Under the pieces are notes generated by a model. The model saw only the letters and a list, made by a program, of their open reading frames with translations, had not been told where the DNA came from and ran no database searches. A DNA stretch of 64,000 nt from Stenogyne calaminthoides (Eukaryota; Streptophyta; Magnoliopsida; Lamiales; Lamiaceae). The stretch spans positions 11,909,263 to 11,973,262 of the forward strand of contig JBBCBC010000037.1 in assembly GCA_037126765.1 (NCBI GenBank), read 5' to 3'. Below, one piece after another: positions 44,261-56,589 of this stretch. A program made the position numbers and the translations under genes. Position 1 is the stretch's first letter. The number at the start of each line of letters is the position of its first letter.

Positions 44261-44944
44261 CGTTCAGTGCCTGGAAATTCACGAAGCGGCGCCGTGGAAC
44301 GGCGATGGTGGCTCGCGGCCGCACTGCTTCAGTTTTTGGAGGCGGCGGTTTCGGGCGATTGGTGTCGCCGTACGCGGTTTGCAGCGGCGGAGGTGAGGCG
44401 GCGTTTGAGCGGTAGAATCGAAGCGCCGGCGGCGGAGATGAGTGGCGTCAGCGATGCCGGTCGCGACTTCAAATTCGGCGCCGCGTGGCGGTGAACGTTC
44501 CGCGGCTTGCGTCGATTTGTAGCGGGCTGCGGCGCCGGTTCGGTTGATTTTGGAATGGTCGCCGCCGTAGCGGCGGCGTCGAAGCTGGAGGCGGCAGAGG
44601 CGGTGGCGGCTCGGCAGCGATGGTGGCGCAATTTCAGTCTTGGCGGCTTCGGCGGGCGGCGCCGATTTGAGACGGCGGCAGCTCTGGTTCGGACGACATG
44701 CCTCTGTTCTTCATCTTCCCCTTTCTCTCTCCTTTTTTTTTTACATGTGTATGTGTATGTATATCTGTATGTATATCTGTATGTATATATGGATGGATGT
44801 GTGTATGGGGGTTTTGATTTTGGATGTTGGGGGTTTTGATTTTGGATGAAGGATTTACGGTGATACGGCCGCGGAGCCGAGGGCGACGACGGTGGGGTGG
44901 TACCGCGGCGGCGCGTGCACCGGGGGAACCCCCTTCTCTGTTCA
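44261..44944. other. GC-rich segment before the internal LTR
   Basis: Strongly GC-rich (44270-44700, many GGCGGCG and GCCGCC), unlike its surroundings. It is followed by a TGTATGTATATC microsatellite (44750-44795). Several overlapping frames are open because of base composition, and none looks like a known protein. A captured gene 5' end is possible but unproved. Confidence 0.4.
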
Positions 44945-45082
44945 TCTGTATCTGTCTCTGTATTTTAATCTGAGTATACAGGTTTGTGTTTGTGTGTTCT
45001 TGTGATTTTTTTGGATTTGGCTTCGAAAATTCGAGCGTTGTTCTTGACGAATTTTTTTCAATTGTACCTCCTTCTAATAAAT
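44945..45082 (+). repeat. Pre-LTR segment, also found at 58935-59063
   Basis: Both copies read GTGTTCTTGTGAT.TTTTGGATTTGG, then TTCGAAAATT, GTTGTTCTTG and TTTCAATTG.ACCTCCTTCTAA, directly before an LTR. This marks the LTR at 45083 as a 3'-type LTR and suggests that 37416-45566 is a non-autonomous, minisatellite-filled derivative about 8.2 kb long. Confidence 0.75.
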
Positions 45083-45566
45083 TGTCATGGTCGTTTTTTA
45101 TCGAGAAGTATTATGTATTTAATTTGGTAATAACTCACAAACAAAATGATTAATCGAACAAAGAACATCGCGGGAAGAATCGTTCTTTTCTTCCCCGAAT
45201 GCCACAGAAAGGTATATAAGTGGAATGAGGAAACATTCCAAATGTCTCTCCTTTTATAATGAATCGCGAGGTCCTTTATATAAAGAGGACCAAAGACGAC
45301 AAATCATAAGACGACAAATCGTTAAGACGACAAATCAATAAGACGACAAATCGATAAGACGACGTTTGGTGCGATAAAAAGATGACAAAACATACGCAGA
45401 AGACGACAAATCACGCGTGGTCACCGACTCGGACTGAATGCGATAATTCGGCCCCGGCCGACGCGATGTGATAATCTGGTGATCTTTGACGAAGTGATAT
45501 ATCTCGAAGCACAACAATAAAATCACGGTGATGCCGGCGGCGTGTGATATATCTCGAAAGACAACA
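45083..45566 (+). repeat. Internal LTR of the 22 kb element
   Basis: Homologous over its length to the outer LTRs, ending CGAAAGACAACA. It runs straight into integrase sequence (from 45567), with no target duplication matching GGCGT, so it marks a recombination or nested-insertion junction. Confidence 0.85.
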
Positions 45567-46848
45567 ACACACCACTGGGTACCCCATCGATCGCCTTAAA
45601 CCAGATCGCCCACATTGAATCTCCGTTCTGGACTTTGGAATTATAAAATTTTTTTCGATCTCTTTTTGTACATAGCATTCTTGAAATCACCTCTCCTGTC
45701 TTCTTTTCTTCCAACAAGTCTGAACTCGGCGAGTGCCCGTCATTAATATGCTCTCCAAAAGTCATTGTTCGATGACTTGGAATTTTGATTTCTGCGGGTA
45801 TAACGAACCTTCGCACTAAATGCTAAAGCAAAAGGGGTCTCCCGTAGTTGATGTTCTGAAAGTTGTTCTGTAAGCCCACAATATTTCGTAATTCTTGACC
45901 CATCCTCATGCCTTGGAATTATCAAGTCTAGCTTTGAGGGTATGCTTGATAATTTTATTAATTCCAACTTCAACTTGACCATTCGGGGATAATATGGAGT
46001 CGAGTAGTGCTTTTTATTCCCCAAGTGAGCACAATTTTGTGCGAATTCACTTCCATCAATTGTTTGCCGTTATCCGTGACCAATGATTGGGGAAGCCCAA
46101 ATCGATAGATAATGTTCTTCCAAACAAAGTTCCACATCCTTTGTTCGGTGATTTTAACAACGGCCTCGCTTACGCCCATTTAGTATAATAATCAATCTGG
46201 CCACCACGGCATATCTAACTCCCGATGTGCCATTGAAATGGGCGATTAAATCGATTCCCCATTTAGCAAATGGCCACGGACTATAAACCGATACTAAATC
46301 TTGGTGGGCTATGAATGAGTGGAGCATGTACCGGCATTGATAGCGAGCACGAGCATATGCACGTGAATCCTTTTTAAGAGTTGGCCAATAATAACCTTGC
46401 TCGATTATTTTATGAGCGGGACAAGCCCACTGTATGATTTCCGCAAACTCCATCATGGATTTGTTCAGCGAGTATACATGTCCTCTTCGGAGTAATACAC
46501 TTTAAAAGTGGAAGTGAGAAGCTTTTTTGTACAAATGCTCGTCCATAATAGTATATATCGAAAGCGGTCAGTCTGAGGCGCGAGTAAACATGCTTTATTT
46601 TCGCGGAGAAGTCCCTTTTTGTAAATAACTTCATTATTGAGTCATCCAAGTTTCTTGTTAAACATTATTTGGGCAATCGTAACCACGGAGCGGATGGGCG
46701 TATAGCCGCGTGGCGACCACAATATGCGTCGTGTTAAACTCCTCACTCGCTGCTTTTCAACGCGGCCAAAAGTTGCGTCGTGACGAATTACCCATTCGTG
46801 GTAATTGTTTATCAAGTAACAAAATATGAAGCGGAGGCGAACAAATGA
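45567..46848 (-). pseudogene. Tat/Ogre integrase and RNase H fragment, first set
   Basis: Reverse-strand pieces appear in order from 46848 down: RNase H end; a linker (MDDSIMKLFTKRDFSAKIKH); the zinc-binding region (DGVCGNH..., AHKIIEQGYYWPTLKKDSRA); the core (KWGIDLIAHFNGTSGVRYA, then SLVTDNGKQL); and the C-terminal part toward 45600. It is split over at least four frames. The closest relative is 54240-55745 in the same element. It is inverted relative to the RT that follows. Confidence 0.8.
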
Positions 46849-47990
46849 CCATAAATGTCATGAGTTCATGGCCCGCTGTATTATCAACCAAATAATCAAT
46901 GCATCCCGGACGATCAAAAGAATACTGACGTTCTGCGATGAAAAGAATATGTACCTTTGTTGCAACGCATGCCATTCGGATTAAAGAATCCGAGCAACAT
47001 ATCAACGTTTGGTGAACAAAATGTTCGACGAACACATCGGGCGAACAATTGAGGTATATATCGATGATATTGTGGTAAAGAAGCGAACATAAGGAAGACC
47101 ACATCGCTCACCTCGCACAAACGTTTGATATACTAAGAAAATATAATATGAAGTTAAATCCCAAGAAATGCGGTTTTTGGGATTCATTCAAAAAATTCCT
47201 GACATATGGTTAGTCAATCGGGGATTGAAGCGAATCCGTCAAAGATTCAAGCCGTGCTTTCGATATGCAAGCCCCCGAAAATGTAAAAAAGAGGTCCAAA
47301 AGTTAACCGGACGATTAGCTTCCGTAAGCGGTTCATATCACGCGAAATGGGGACAAATGTAAACCTTTCTTTGATGCATTAAAGAAGGAAAGTTTCGATG
47401 GACCGAGCATTGCCGAAATGCATTTGAATCATTAAAAAGAAGACTCGCAGATACTCGAGACTTTGTCTAAGCCTATCCCAAAGAACAACTCTATCTCATC
47501 TTCACGCATCCCCGAACATGCAATTAGTCTTTGACTCAGATGCGGCGAGAAGGAACCACGATTTGCCCATTTATTATGTTAGCCAAGTCTTTAAAAAGAG
47601 GCCGGTTCCCAGATTCTCCATTGGAGAAATTAGCATACGCCCATAACGAAGTGTCTGAAAATTTGCGACCATACTTTTTTTTCGACCACTTTCGGTTGAG
47701 GTATTGACCGCATTTCCATTATGCCAAAGTCCTCCCGACCGGATGCCGGGCGGTTGCTCAAATGGGCGGTGGAATTAGAATTAATCGGCATTACGTTAAG
47801 CTTCCACGAACAAAGAATGAAAAGGTCGAGGTATGGCGATTTCATGGTTGAATTGACATATCCACAAATTCTGGCGAAATTGTCGATCAACCATGGCGTA
47901 TGTATGTTGATGGATCATCAACAAGTTTAAAGCCGGAGCGCCGTAGTTCTCATCACCAACCAGTAAACGCGTTTGCAAATGACCATCCGA
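46849..47990 (+). pseudogene. Tat/Ogre reverse transcriptase and RNase H fragment, first set
   Basis: A 54-base piece at 46849-46902 is the reverse complement of RT sequence at 57967-58021. The sequence then flips to the forward strand and follows 58052 onward: ATYQRLVNKMFDEHIG, EVYIDDIV (catalytic YIDD), LNPKKC, VQKLTGRLASVS. It goes further than the second set, into an RNase H start with WRMYVDGSSTS at about 47890. Many frameshifts. The gag and protease that precede the RT in the second set are absent here. Confidence 0.8.
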
Positions 47991-48029
47991 TTTGATTTTC
48001 CAAAGAACAAATAACGGTCAATATGAAGC

Positions 48030-48480
48030 TTTGATTCTTTGGATTCACGAGTCTTTTCTCGTGTTTCAGATTTGAGTTCCCCATCGCATCGTGACGAGTC
48101 TTTTCTATGCTCAGTACCGGAGCCCCCAGTTATGCAAGTCTTTTCGTCTTCGTCGCCCGAGCCCCTCGTGCCGATCTTCTTCGGGAGCCAGACGGGAGCC
48201 CGTCGTCAATTTAAAATGCGACCCGCTTTTCGTCACCCGCTTTAAGCTCTTGGTATCTGTAAGTCTGAGTCGTCTTTTTCATTGCAAGTACCCATTACTC
48301 GCTTTTTTGTCATGGGAATCGTAGTCTGAACTTCGTTCGTCTTTGTTCGAGGAGCCCGTTGTACGAAACGCACGAAAAGACTCAGATAACGGGCTCTCCC
48401 AATCTGGCTTTGAAACGACGACTTCGTCTGACAGGGCTCCCCAATCTGAGCCGCACGAAAAAGACTGCGTCTGACGGGCG
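48030..48480. repeat. Short minisatellite array, partly inverted
   Basis: Units of the 38.2 kb array recur (GAGTCTTTTC, CGGAGCCC), followed by the GGTATCTGTAAGTCTGAGTC phrase. From about 48365 the units appear as the reverse complement (GAAAAGACTCAGATAACGGG), forming a foldback right before an LTR start. Confidence 0.7.
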
Positions 48481-49237
48481 CGAGTCGTTTTTTTTATCGA
48501 GAGTATTATGTGGCTAATTTGATTACAACTCGCAAACAAAACTTATACGTGTAAAATAAACGGTAAATAAGATGAATTTGTTGACCCAGTTCATCAAGAA
48601 AATGACTACTCTGGGGGCATACCAAGCCGAGGATATAGTATTTTGCTTTTACACGTCACATTTCGATACACCTTATGAAGATGAATCGATCTTTGATTGG
48701 TAAATGAGTTCTAGGGTTTTTTGTATATGTGGATGAACACTCTTCTTTTTTTGTTCCTCACCTCTCAAGGGATTTCCTATATCCATCTCTCTTTTTTTTT
48801 CTCCCTCTTTCCCTTTTTTCCCTCCCATTTCCTTTCTCCTCTCCTTCTATTTTTCCTACTTAGTTAAGCATGAAATTTGGATTGGTAAAAACATGTCTTT
48901 GGATTTTTCTGGATCATGCAAGAACTCCAGAGATGTCGCCACGCTTCAGGTTTCATTCTTCTGGTTTCATCTTTGTATAACCATTGTCGTTAGAAGCTTT
49001 ATTGACCGTCGAAATTAATCTTCTGTTCGGTCGTACTTTATGTTCGCCGCTCTTGGGTTCCTCGCGAGAGTTGAGTTCAAGATATTGACTGGTTATGTTT
49101 GTTCGATAAATTTGCGAACAATTACGATGAGTCGGCGAACAAAAAGTAACTTATCCACCGGGTGTGATTATTATATTGAATATTACATCGTGTCCTCTTT
49201 GATGTTCGATTAATCCCGATTTATTATATCGAACACA
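48477..49237 (+). repeat. LTR fragment, possibly a divergent full LTR
   Basis: 48477-48540 matches the first 62 bases of the element's LTR (GCGAGTCGTTTT, TATCGAGAGTATTATG, ACAACTCGCAAACAAA), then departs. At 49225-49236 the sequence ATCGAACACAACA, followed by ATACCCCCAAAAG, resembles the LTR end and its downstream base pattern. It could be an LTR of a related subfamily with a replaced middle, or just a truncated LTR. Confidence 0.4.
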
Positions 49238-49499
49238 ACAATACCCCCAAAAGACATTCTACATTGGGCCCTACTTTGTTAAAGATTGATTGGACCATGC
49301 TTGGAAACGCTTCGATTCGTGAAATTTGAATTAATTAGTAACCGTGTCTATTTAAATCCCATTTCTCCACTTCAAAAATTTTCCCTTTCTCTTCTTCTCT
49401 TTTATCATCTTCTGCATTCGAAAGTCTCCGGCGAAGGGTTCATCGTTCCGGCGAATAAATTTACAGGTAACAGTTGCATTTCTCTTCTATTTTATAATC

Positions 49500-52030
49500 A
49501 TGGCCTCTTGCTCGAATTCCTCTGTTCAATCCGATCAATGTAGTTCCCCTTCGTCTTCCCCCATAAGTAGAATTCCCCGTAGTGGCGCAAATTTATCGGA
49601 GGCAAATGCTTCGAATTTAGGATTCCGTTGGCAATTTCGGCAACCATTTACTGTTTTTTCTTCTGATTCCGACGAAGCCCAAACGAGGTCGGATAGGGTT
49701 TTGTCGCATAATGACTCGTCGGATAATTCTGACCATGATTCTTTGCCCCAAATTCAAAATAGGTTTAGTATTTATTGATAATGTTGATGTAATTAGAAAT
49801 GATATCGACATGAGGGGAAATTTGAAGAATCGTGAATTTGGCGAATCGAACATAGGTATAGATAATGGGAAAACTCCGAACTTGGTATACCTGTTGGTGT
49901 TCCTCATAGTCCAACATATAGTGAGTACAATACTCGTTACAATTTTGGCTTGCCCGAACAACCCCATAGGATTAGTGTAGAAAACGAGTACCCAGCGAGC
50001 AAAATGGCGAGCATAATTGATGTTGATATGCTCGCCCAGTTGCATAGGATTTATGAAACTCCTAAAGATGTTTTTTTCTGGGCACCCGGTCCGATGAATG
50101 GCCGATCAACCCCCGAGGGTTGTGTTGCCGTTAATCTAGATACGATGGAGGCTGGTCTCCTCTTCTCTCCATCCCGCAATTACCCGTTTGCTCGTGGAAT
50201 GGAATATCACCATTACACGCCTTAAAAACCGAATCGGATGGCATATGGTCATCATTTTTTTGACATTGTTTCGGCAAAATGAAGCGAAGTATTATCCTTC
50301 TAAGCAGAACTTGCTCGGTTAGTGCACTTGACACGTCCAGGGGCGAACATGGGTGGTTGTTTATGCAAGCCAACGCCAAGTGCAAAATCATCGAGGATGT
50401 GCGAATAAAATCGATGGATGGAAAGAAAGTTACGGTTCGTAGGGGCGATTGGAAAAGTCCGGCCTCTGGAAAAAGCCAAATGCTCGTTTGGACATCCTCA
50501 ATCGACTTGAGTGTACCGGCAAGTGATTTTGTATTTTTCATTCTTCAATTTGAACCGATTTTAACTCACTTTTTATTTCGTGATTCCAAATTGGGCTCGG
50601 ATAAGCGAGACAAACGACGGTTATTTCAAAGAAATTTGGCGTGTTGATCTGGAACCTCGTTCGTAAAGATCTGTAATAACTTTGAATACCGCCCGACGAG
50701 AGAAAGAAAGAGGTTTGTTCGTGCCTCTCATCATCTTGTTGTTCTTTGTTGATCCTTCCAAAAGATTATTTTTGTTCTCTATATGTTTCGCGTCCTTTTG
50801 TTCGTTATCATCCGTTAATTAAATTACATTTAATTTATAAGCTTTTTCCTTTCTGTGACCGTTCTTCGTGAGTACATCCGGAAAGCATACCGAGATGGCT
50901 CGAAGAAAAAACCCGAGAACTCGCAGACCGATTCGAGCAGGAATCTTCGCCAACGGTAGAAGCGTAGGGGAAACGAAAGGACTCTCATCGTCCCTGGAGA
51001 GTCAAGCGAGCTCAAAGGGCTCTTGTTCGGTTGAGCATAGGGGCGGTGAACGACTCCGCCGCCCGAAAGACGAGGTGGAAACGCTGTGAAACGAGGGAGT
51101 TTAACGAGGAGGCCGTCGAACATGGGTCGACGAGCGGGTTGGCCGAAGCGAAAATCGAGCAAATCGATCTTTGTCGGGGTGACTTCGGACCCCAATCGTC
51201 GGCGTCAGGCGGCCGCCCTCATTGTTGGTCCCATTTCGAGTTTGTCGAAAATGGAAGTTATTTCTTCTCCACTTTCAAGGTGCCCCCGTCATGGACTCCG
51301 ACGATCCCGAGCTCCGATCTCCGAAGACAAATCATTCTGGGATGGGATCCCGGCTCAAGCGTGGGGCGGTACACTTTGTTAGCTTACAGATGTTGCCTTG
51401 ATTTTTGGTTGACATCTCTACTCACTTGTCAAATGTGTTCAGATTGCGGGTTAGGCGGGTTATCGCCTTTTAATGCCCAATCTAAAGAACTACTTACGCC
51501 ACCAAGTGTTCGCGAGAGTTCCAGCGTCTTGGGAACATGTTCAAAAACTTACCCGGACTCACTGTTCGAGCATGGACTCTTGACTGGAGGAGTTCACTAC
51601 GTGTCCCACCCTCGAAACCATGCGTTTGGGGGGATGGTGCTTGGTCGGTCTTTGGTCGCCCGAGAAAGTTTTATGCTCAATCGGCCAACATCCAAGCCAA
51701 CTATTTGCTCGACAGAAACTTTGAAGATAAAGTGGTCGAAATAACGAGGTCCGTGATGAGTTGAAATTGGCTCAAGAACAAACCGTTTTAAGACAAAGTT
51801 GGTGCCCAAAGGCTCAAGAGGATGCTCGCCAATTTCAAGAGAATGCTCGCCTAGTCAAGGATGCTTTCGTCATCTGAAGAGAGGCTCTAGATCGATCTCG
51901 GGGAGGTAATCAATATCTGAAGGGGCTCAAGATGAAATGATCAAGCCGTAGACTCAGAGACCATTGAAAAAAAGTGGAAAGTGAGAAGGACGAGCTCGCC
52001 AACAAACCGATTATCACCGAAAGACCAACA
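49500..52030 (+). pseudogene. Upstream ORF with plant 'gypsy type transposase' domain (broken)
   Basis: Opens with a serine-rich N-terminus (49500, MASCSNSSVQSDQCSSPSSS). Further on, 49972-50225 reads IDVDMLAQLHRIYETPKDVF, then FWAPGPMNGRSTPEGCVAVN and LDTMEAGLLFSPS. This matches the style of the plant domain named Transposase_28, or putative gypsy type transposon, found upstream of gag in some large elements. Later pieces up to about 52030 include basic and Ser/Glu-rich stretches. At least five frames are involved. The start at 49500 is the first ATG after the leader. Confidence 0.5.
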
Positions 52031-52764
52031 CCCGTTAGGGCTTGAAAATTCTAAGTCACGATGACGGCAGTATATTGACTCCATATCTAATTTCTCGTAC
52101 ATTTGTGCTTTTCTTTGATGCCATTCGATCGTTTAGCCACACACTCAACAAATGACAAATTGCCCCTCCCATCCGACTTTCGTGATTTTCTTGGTTGATA
52201 ATCCTCCGGATCGTGACCTCCCAATGCTCGGATTTGAATGGTGCGTGTGACTTTTACATTCTTCCCGAAGGGATCAAAATCGATTTAACCCAATTTTGGA
52301 TGAAGAGAAGAAACGCGATGTTATTACTCTTTGAGGTTGCCGATAAACTCTTCGGTGAATCAATCGGGACCAATCGATCTGGGGCGAGCAAGAACCTCCC
52401 AGAATCGAGCAAAACGCAGCCTCCTCCAATGAGCATTCGATATCCGAACATTAAATGTGTTGTTGGAAGGACCCGAACATAATGTGTTCGATATTTCCTT
52501 CCTTCTACACCTAATTTTGACTTTATAAATTGATGTCTTCTTTTTTCTTTGTAAGACTTGTGTAATTTCGTCTTCTTCACTTTTTAATTGAACAATATAT
52601 CTTTAAACATTTCTTGTTGATACTTCTTCTCTTGTCCAGAATATTTCTTGATTGAACAAATGGATTTCATATTGAATTTATTTCCTCTAACTTTGTTTGT
52701 TGAGGATGAATGTTGATACTTGTGTTGCTTGATATTTGCTTTGTTGCTTTGCGTTAAACTTTAT

Positions 52765-53180
52765 TGCTTTCGGGTTTTGCCTCTTTTCTTGAATGAATTC
52801 GAACATTAGGTTTTATCTATGCAGCTCCTGACTTCTTTTCGGTTTTGATTGTCTTATTAGCGTTGCAATCGGTTGATCGTCTTATTTAGGTGCGACGGAT
52901 GGGTTACTTTATGAACCCCCTTTCTTGGTCTTGTGATCGTCTTATTTAAATCGCGATCACTTAATTACTCGGACGTCTTATTTAGATCGACCACGTGTTC
53001 GTCACCCATTTCGTCTTCTGGTGTCTGTAAGTACTAAGTCGACTTATCTTGACTAGCGTACCCATTACTCGCTTTTACCTGCTGGGGAATCGAGAATCTG
53101 GTTGTTCGTCGGTGAACATAGACTGGGCTCGTTCGTCTTTGTTCGGTCGTCCCAATTAGGTGCGACCTCAAATAGGTCGA
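52765..53180. repeat. Dispersed block, copy 2 (partner 43235-43640)
   Basis: Repeats the TTGATTGTCTTATTAGCGTT to GGGCTCGTTCGTCTTTGTTCG order of 43235-43640 with substitutions. It lies between the upstream ORF and the inverted integrase. The next kilobase (53200-54240) shows no recognised feature. Confidence 0.75.
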
Positions 53181-54239
53181 ACTAGAAACTCTTGAAAAAA
53201 AGTACATATATCATTCTTTTCTTTTTGCAACACTTTGTATTCTATTACATCGTTCATACCGCTGAAGAAGACTATCTATTACACAACTATTGTTATTAGG
53301 GTTTTGGATTTAAAACTGTCTTGAGTAGATACGAATCGGCCTCGCCTCGCCTTGCCCGGAATTGATGTTGACAAGGATATAGCACATCAAAGGTTTCTAC
53401 CCTTTCTCGCTTTTGTAACATGCTCAAGCGGCGAAGAAGATAAGCTTTGTCCCTCCCGGACAAGTTGCGGTTATCTTGGTGACGCAGGCATGAGCATGTG
53501 GCGAGCATTCTGCTTTCGCTTAAAATAAATCTTGAAAGCAAAATTTTTATTTCGCACCATTACATCCCCTCCGATTAGATGCTGGCGTCGGCGTCTTATC
53601 TTATTTTGGGTGGATTCTGACATCCCCCCCTTCCGGAGGAGATTTTGGGGATCATAGGGACTTCGTAACTTATTCTTGCATAAGCGTTGAGTAGCGTGGA
53701 GTGGTAACCCGATTCTTCGAACATCTTGAGTCCGACAGCGAACCTCAACCTCGTGCTTTCATATCGAATGTGGTAAAATACTCGTGTCCGGACGGATGCT
53801 CGATTCAGCCAAATGATTCTTTGAATCGAGGAAGATTTCTTCTTCGTCTGAGGGGCATACTAAAAGCGTCTTCATTCCGAGAATCGTAGTATTTTTCCTT
53901 TTTTTTCTTCTTCATCTTTTTCCCTTTTCTTAACTATAAGTATGCCCTATTTATAGAATCGTCCCAAGCTAGTCTTTGGCGTAGATACCGGTGCTAGCTT
54001 ACTTATTTAAATCCGCTTTTTGACACTCTTGCTTAAAAAAATTAAATTACCCCCGCATGGGCGCCACCACTTATCAACTTCGCTTCGACACGTATCTTCT
54101 ATCGACAACTTGTTGTGACATCGCCTCGCTTTTATCAAAAAATGTCATTCAAAGATTTTTCTTGAAGATAAGTGTCGAAAATAATATATTCTTCTTTTTA
54201 TGATCATCTTGCTCGTTTGAACTGAATGGCTGATTGTGT

Positions 54240-55745
54240 TCGGTCAACATTATGCTCGCTTTTATTGATAATATTTTTTCAAATTTGATGCATTCCACGA
54301 GTAAGACAATGGGACTCCATTCAGGTCCTCCAAGTCATATGCCCCGCTTTAGTAAACGCCTCCGTGACTCTGAAAGGACCTTCCCATGCTCGACCGAACA
54401 CACCACTGGGTACCCCCATCGATCGCCTTAAAACCAGCTCGCCCACATTGAATCTCCGATTCGGACTTTGGAATTATAAAATTTTTCCGATCTTTTTGTA
54501 CATAGCATTCTTGAAATCGACCTCTGTCATCTTTCTTCCAACAAGTCTCAACTCGGATGCGAGTGCCACAGTCATTAATATGCTCTCCAAAAGTCATTGT
54601 TCGATGACTTGGAATTTTGATTCTGCGGGTATAACAACTTCCTTGCACCAAATGCTAAAGCAAAAGGGTCTCCGTAGATGATGTTCGAAAGTTGTTCGGT
54701 AAGCCCACAATATTTCGGGCAATTCTTGACCCATCCTCCGCCTTGGAATTATCAAGTCTAGCCTTGAGGGTATGCTTGATAATTTTATTAACGGTTTAAC
54801 TTGACCATTCATTGGGGATAATATGGAGTCGAGTAGTGCTTTTATTCCCCGATGAGCACAATTTTATCTCAATTCACTTCCATCGAATTGTTTGCCGTTA
54901 TCCGTGACCAATGATTGGGAAGCCCAAATCGATAGATAATGTTCTTCCAAACAAAGTTCCACATCCTTTGTTCGGTGATTTTAACAACGACCTCGGCCGC
55001 CCATTTAGTATAATAATCAATCGGCTACCGGCATATATCTAACTCCCGATGTGCCAATTGGAAATGGGCGGTCAAATCGATTCCCCATTTAGCAAATGGC
55101 CATGGACTATAAACCGATACTAAATCTTCAAAGGGCTATGAATGAGTGGAGCATGTACACGGCATTGATAGCGAACACGAGCATATGCACGTGAATCCTT
55201 TTTAAGAGTTGGCCAATAATAACCTTGCACGATTATTTTATGAGCCGGAACAAGCCCACAATATGATTTCCGCAACTCCATCATGGATTTGTTGCGGAAG
55301 ACATGTCCTCTTCGGAAAGTAATACACTTTAAAAAGTGGAAGTGAGAAGCTTTTTTGTACAAATGCTCGTCTATAATAGTATATCGAAGCGGTATGTAAT
55401 CGGAGGCGAAGTAGCTTTGTGCTTTATTTTCGGGAGAAGTCCCTTTTTGTAAATAACTCGTTATTGAGTCATCCAAGTTTGCTTGTTAAGCTGTTATTTG
55501 GGCAATCATAACCCCCGAACGGATGGGCGTATAAGTAGTGGCGACCACAATGTACGTCGTGTTCGTCACTCGCCTGCTGTTGCCGCGTGCTAAAGCGTCG
55601 TGAACGAATTACCCATTCGTGGTAATTGTTCAATGAAAACTTGGTCAAAATGCTCGAGCAACTCTTTTGCTAGTTGTTGATATTGAGTCATTTGTTCGCC
55701 TTCGCTTCATATTCGCTTTGTTACTTGATAAACAATTACCCGAGA
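54240..55745 (-). pseudogene. Tat/Ogre RNase H and integrase, second set
   Basis: Read from 55745 down, the reverse strand gives the RNase H end (YEAKANKMTQYQQLAKELLE), a linker, the zinc-binding region (AHKIIVQGYYWPTLKKDSRA), the core, and the C-terminal part (LPEILWAYRTTFEHHLRRPF, 54594-54812; then FKAIDGGTQW near 54400). About five frame changes. It is the same arrangement as 45567-46848 and is likewise inverted relative to the gag and RT beside it. Confidence 0.8.
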
Positions 55746-56505
55746 ATCATCAGATCATCGACCTTTTGAATTCCCATTTCTCATCCATGTGTGCTGCCCT
55801 GCTTTTGAAACAAAGGTTGGCGATTTTTCTCAACTAAAAGGTGAGTCGACCCGATCATACATAGAAAGATTTGATAAATGTTTATATGATGGAGCCCCCA
55901 CTGAGGAGGATGCTAAGATCCTCAAGGTGGCTCGGAGGCCTAACTTTAAATCAGACATGTGGAAGGCCATGCATCAAGATTGGCCAAACTCATACTCAGA
56001 GTTTAGAGAGCGAGCAGCTAAAATTATAGCTATGCAAGATTTGCTCGCACAATCACAATTGAGACAGGAGCCCATCGCTAGGAAAGCTTTCGAAAAGAAA
56101 ACGATGAATGAAGGGGGGTACAGATCTCCAAATTCCTTCAAACCTTTTCAACAAAGAGCGTAAGAAATGCCCTTCGAAGTCTTTTGGGCGTTTAAATAGA
56201 AACCATCTTTAATCAAATCAAAGATCGGACATGTTAGACCGCCAAGAAGAATTGTAATGGATAAATTGTCGACTCAACGCTTCCAAATCTGTAATTATCA
56301 CGAGTACATCGGGCACAATACAGAAAATTGTCGCGATTTACTCCGCCAACTTTGGAAGCTATATGAAGAAAATCGTCTTTCCCAGTTCTTAAAAAAGCCA
56401 GCGAACAGGGATTCGCGAACAGAAAAGACAGAAGACCGAAGGGGAAAGCGAAAGGCCGAACAAACATTTGACAAAGTGATCCAAGAATCATGCAAAGAGA
56501 CATGA
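55746..56505 (+). pseudogene. Tat/Ogre gag with CCHC-like knuckle
   Basis: The open part 55789-56163 has capsid-like sequence: KGESTRSYIERFDKCLYDGA and KSDMWKAMHQDWPNSYSEFR. A second frame (56257-56505) carries the variant knuckle CNYHEYIGHNTENC, which follows C-x2-H-type spacing seen in Tat elements, then a charged KR/E-rich tail. The N-terminal half of gag is missing; the join to inverted RNase H lies at about 55745-55790. Confidence 0.7.
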
Positions 56506-56589
56506 AACGCCCAAAAGAGGGCCTCCCATCATTGGAAGAGGTCAAGAAAGTCAAGAAATCCAAATGATTCGCCCCTGAATATGGTCCCA

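Noticed and set aside
44261..44700. Alanine/arginine-rich frames in the GC-rich patch
   Set aside because: Several overlapping frames are open on both strands, which reflects base composition and not coding.
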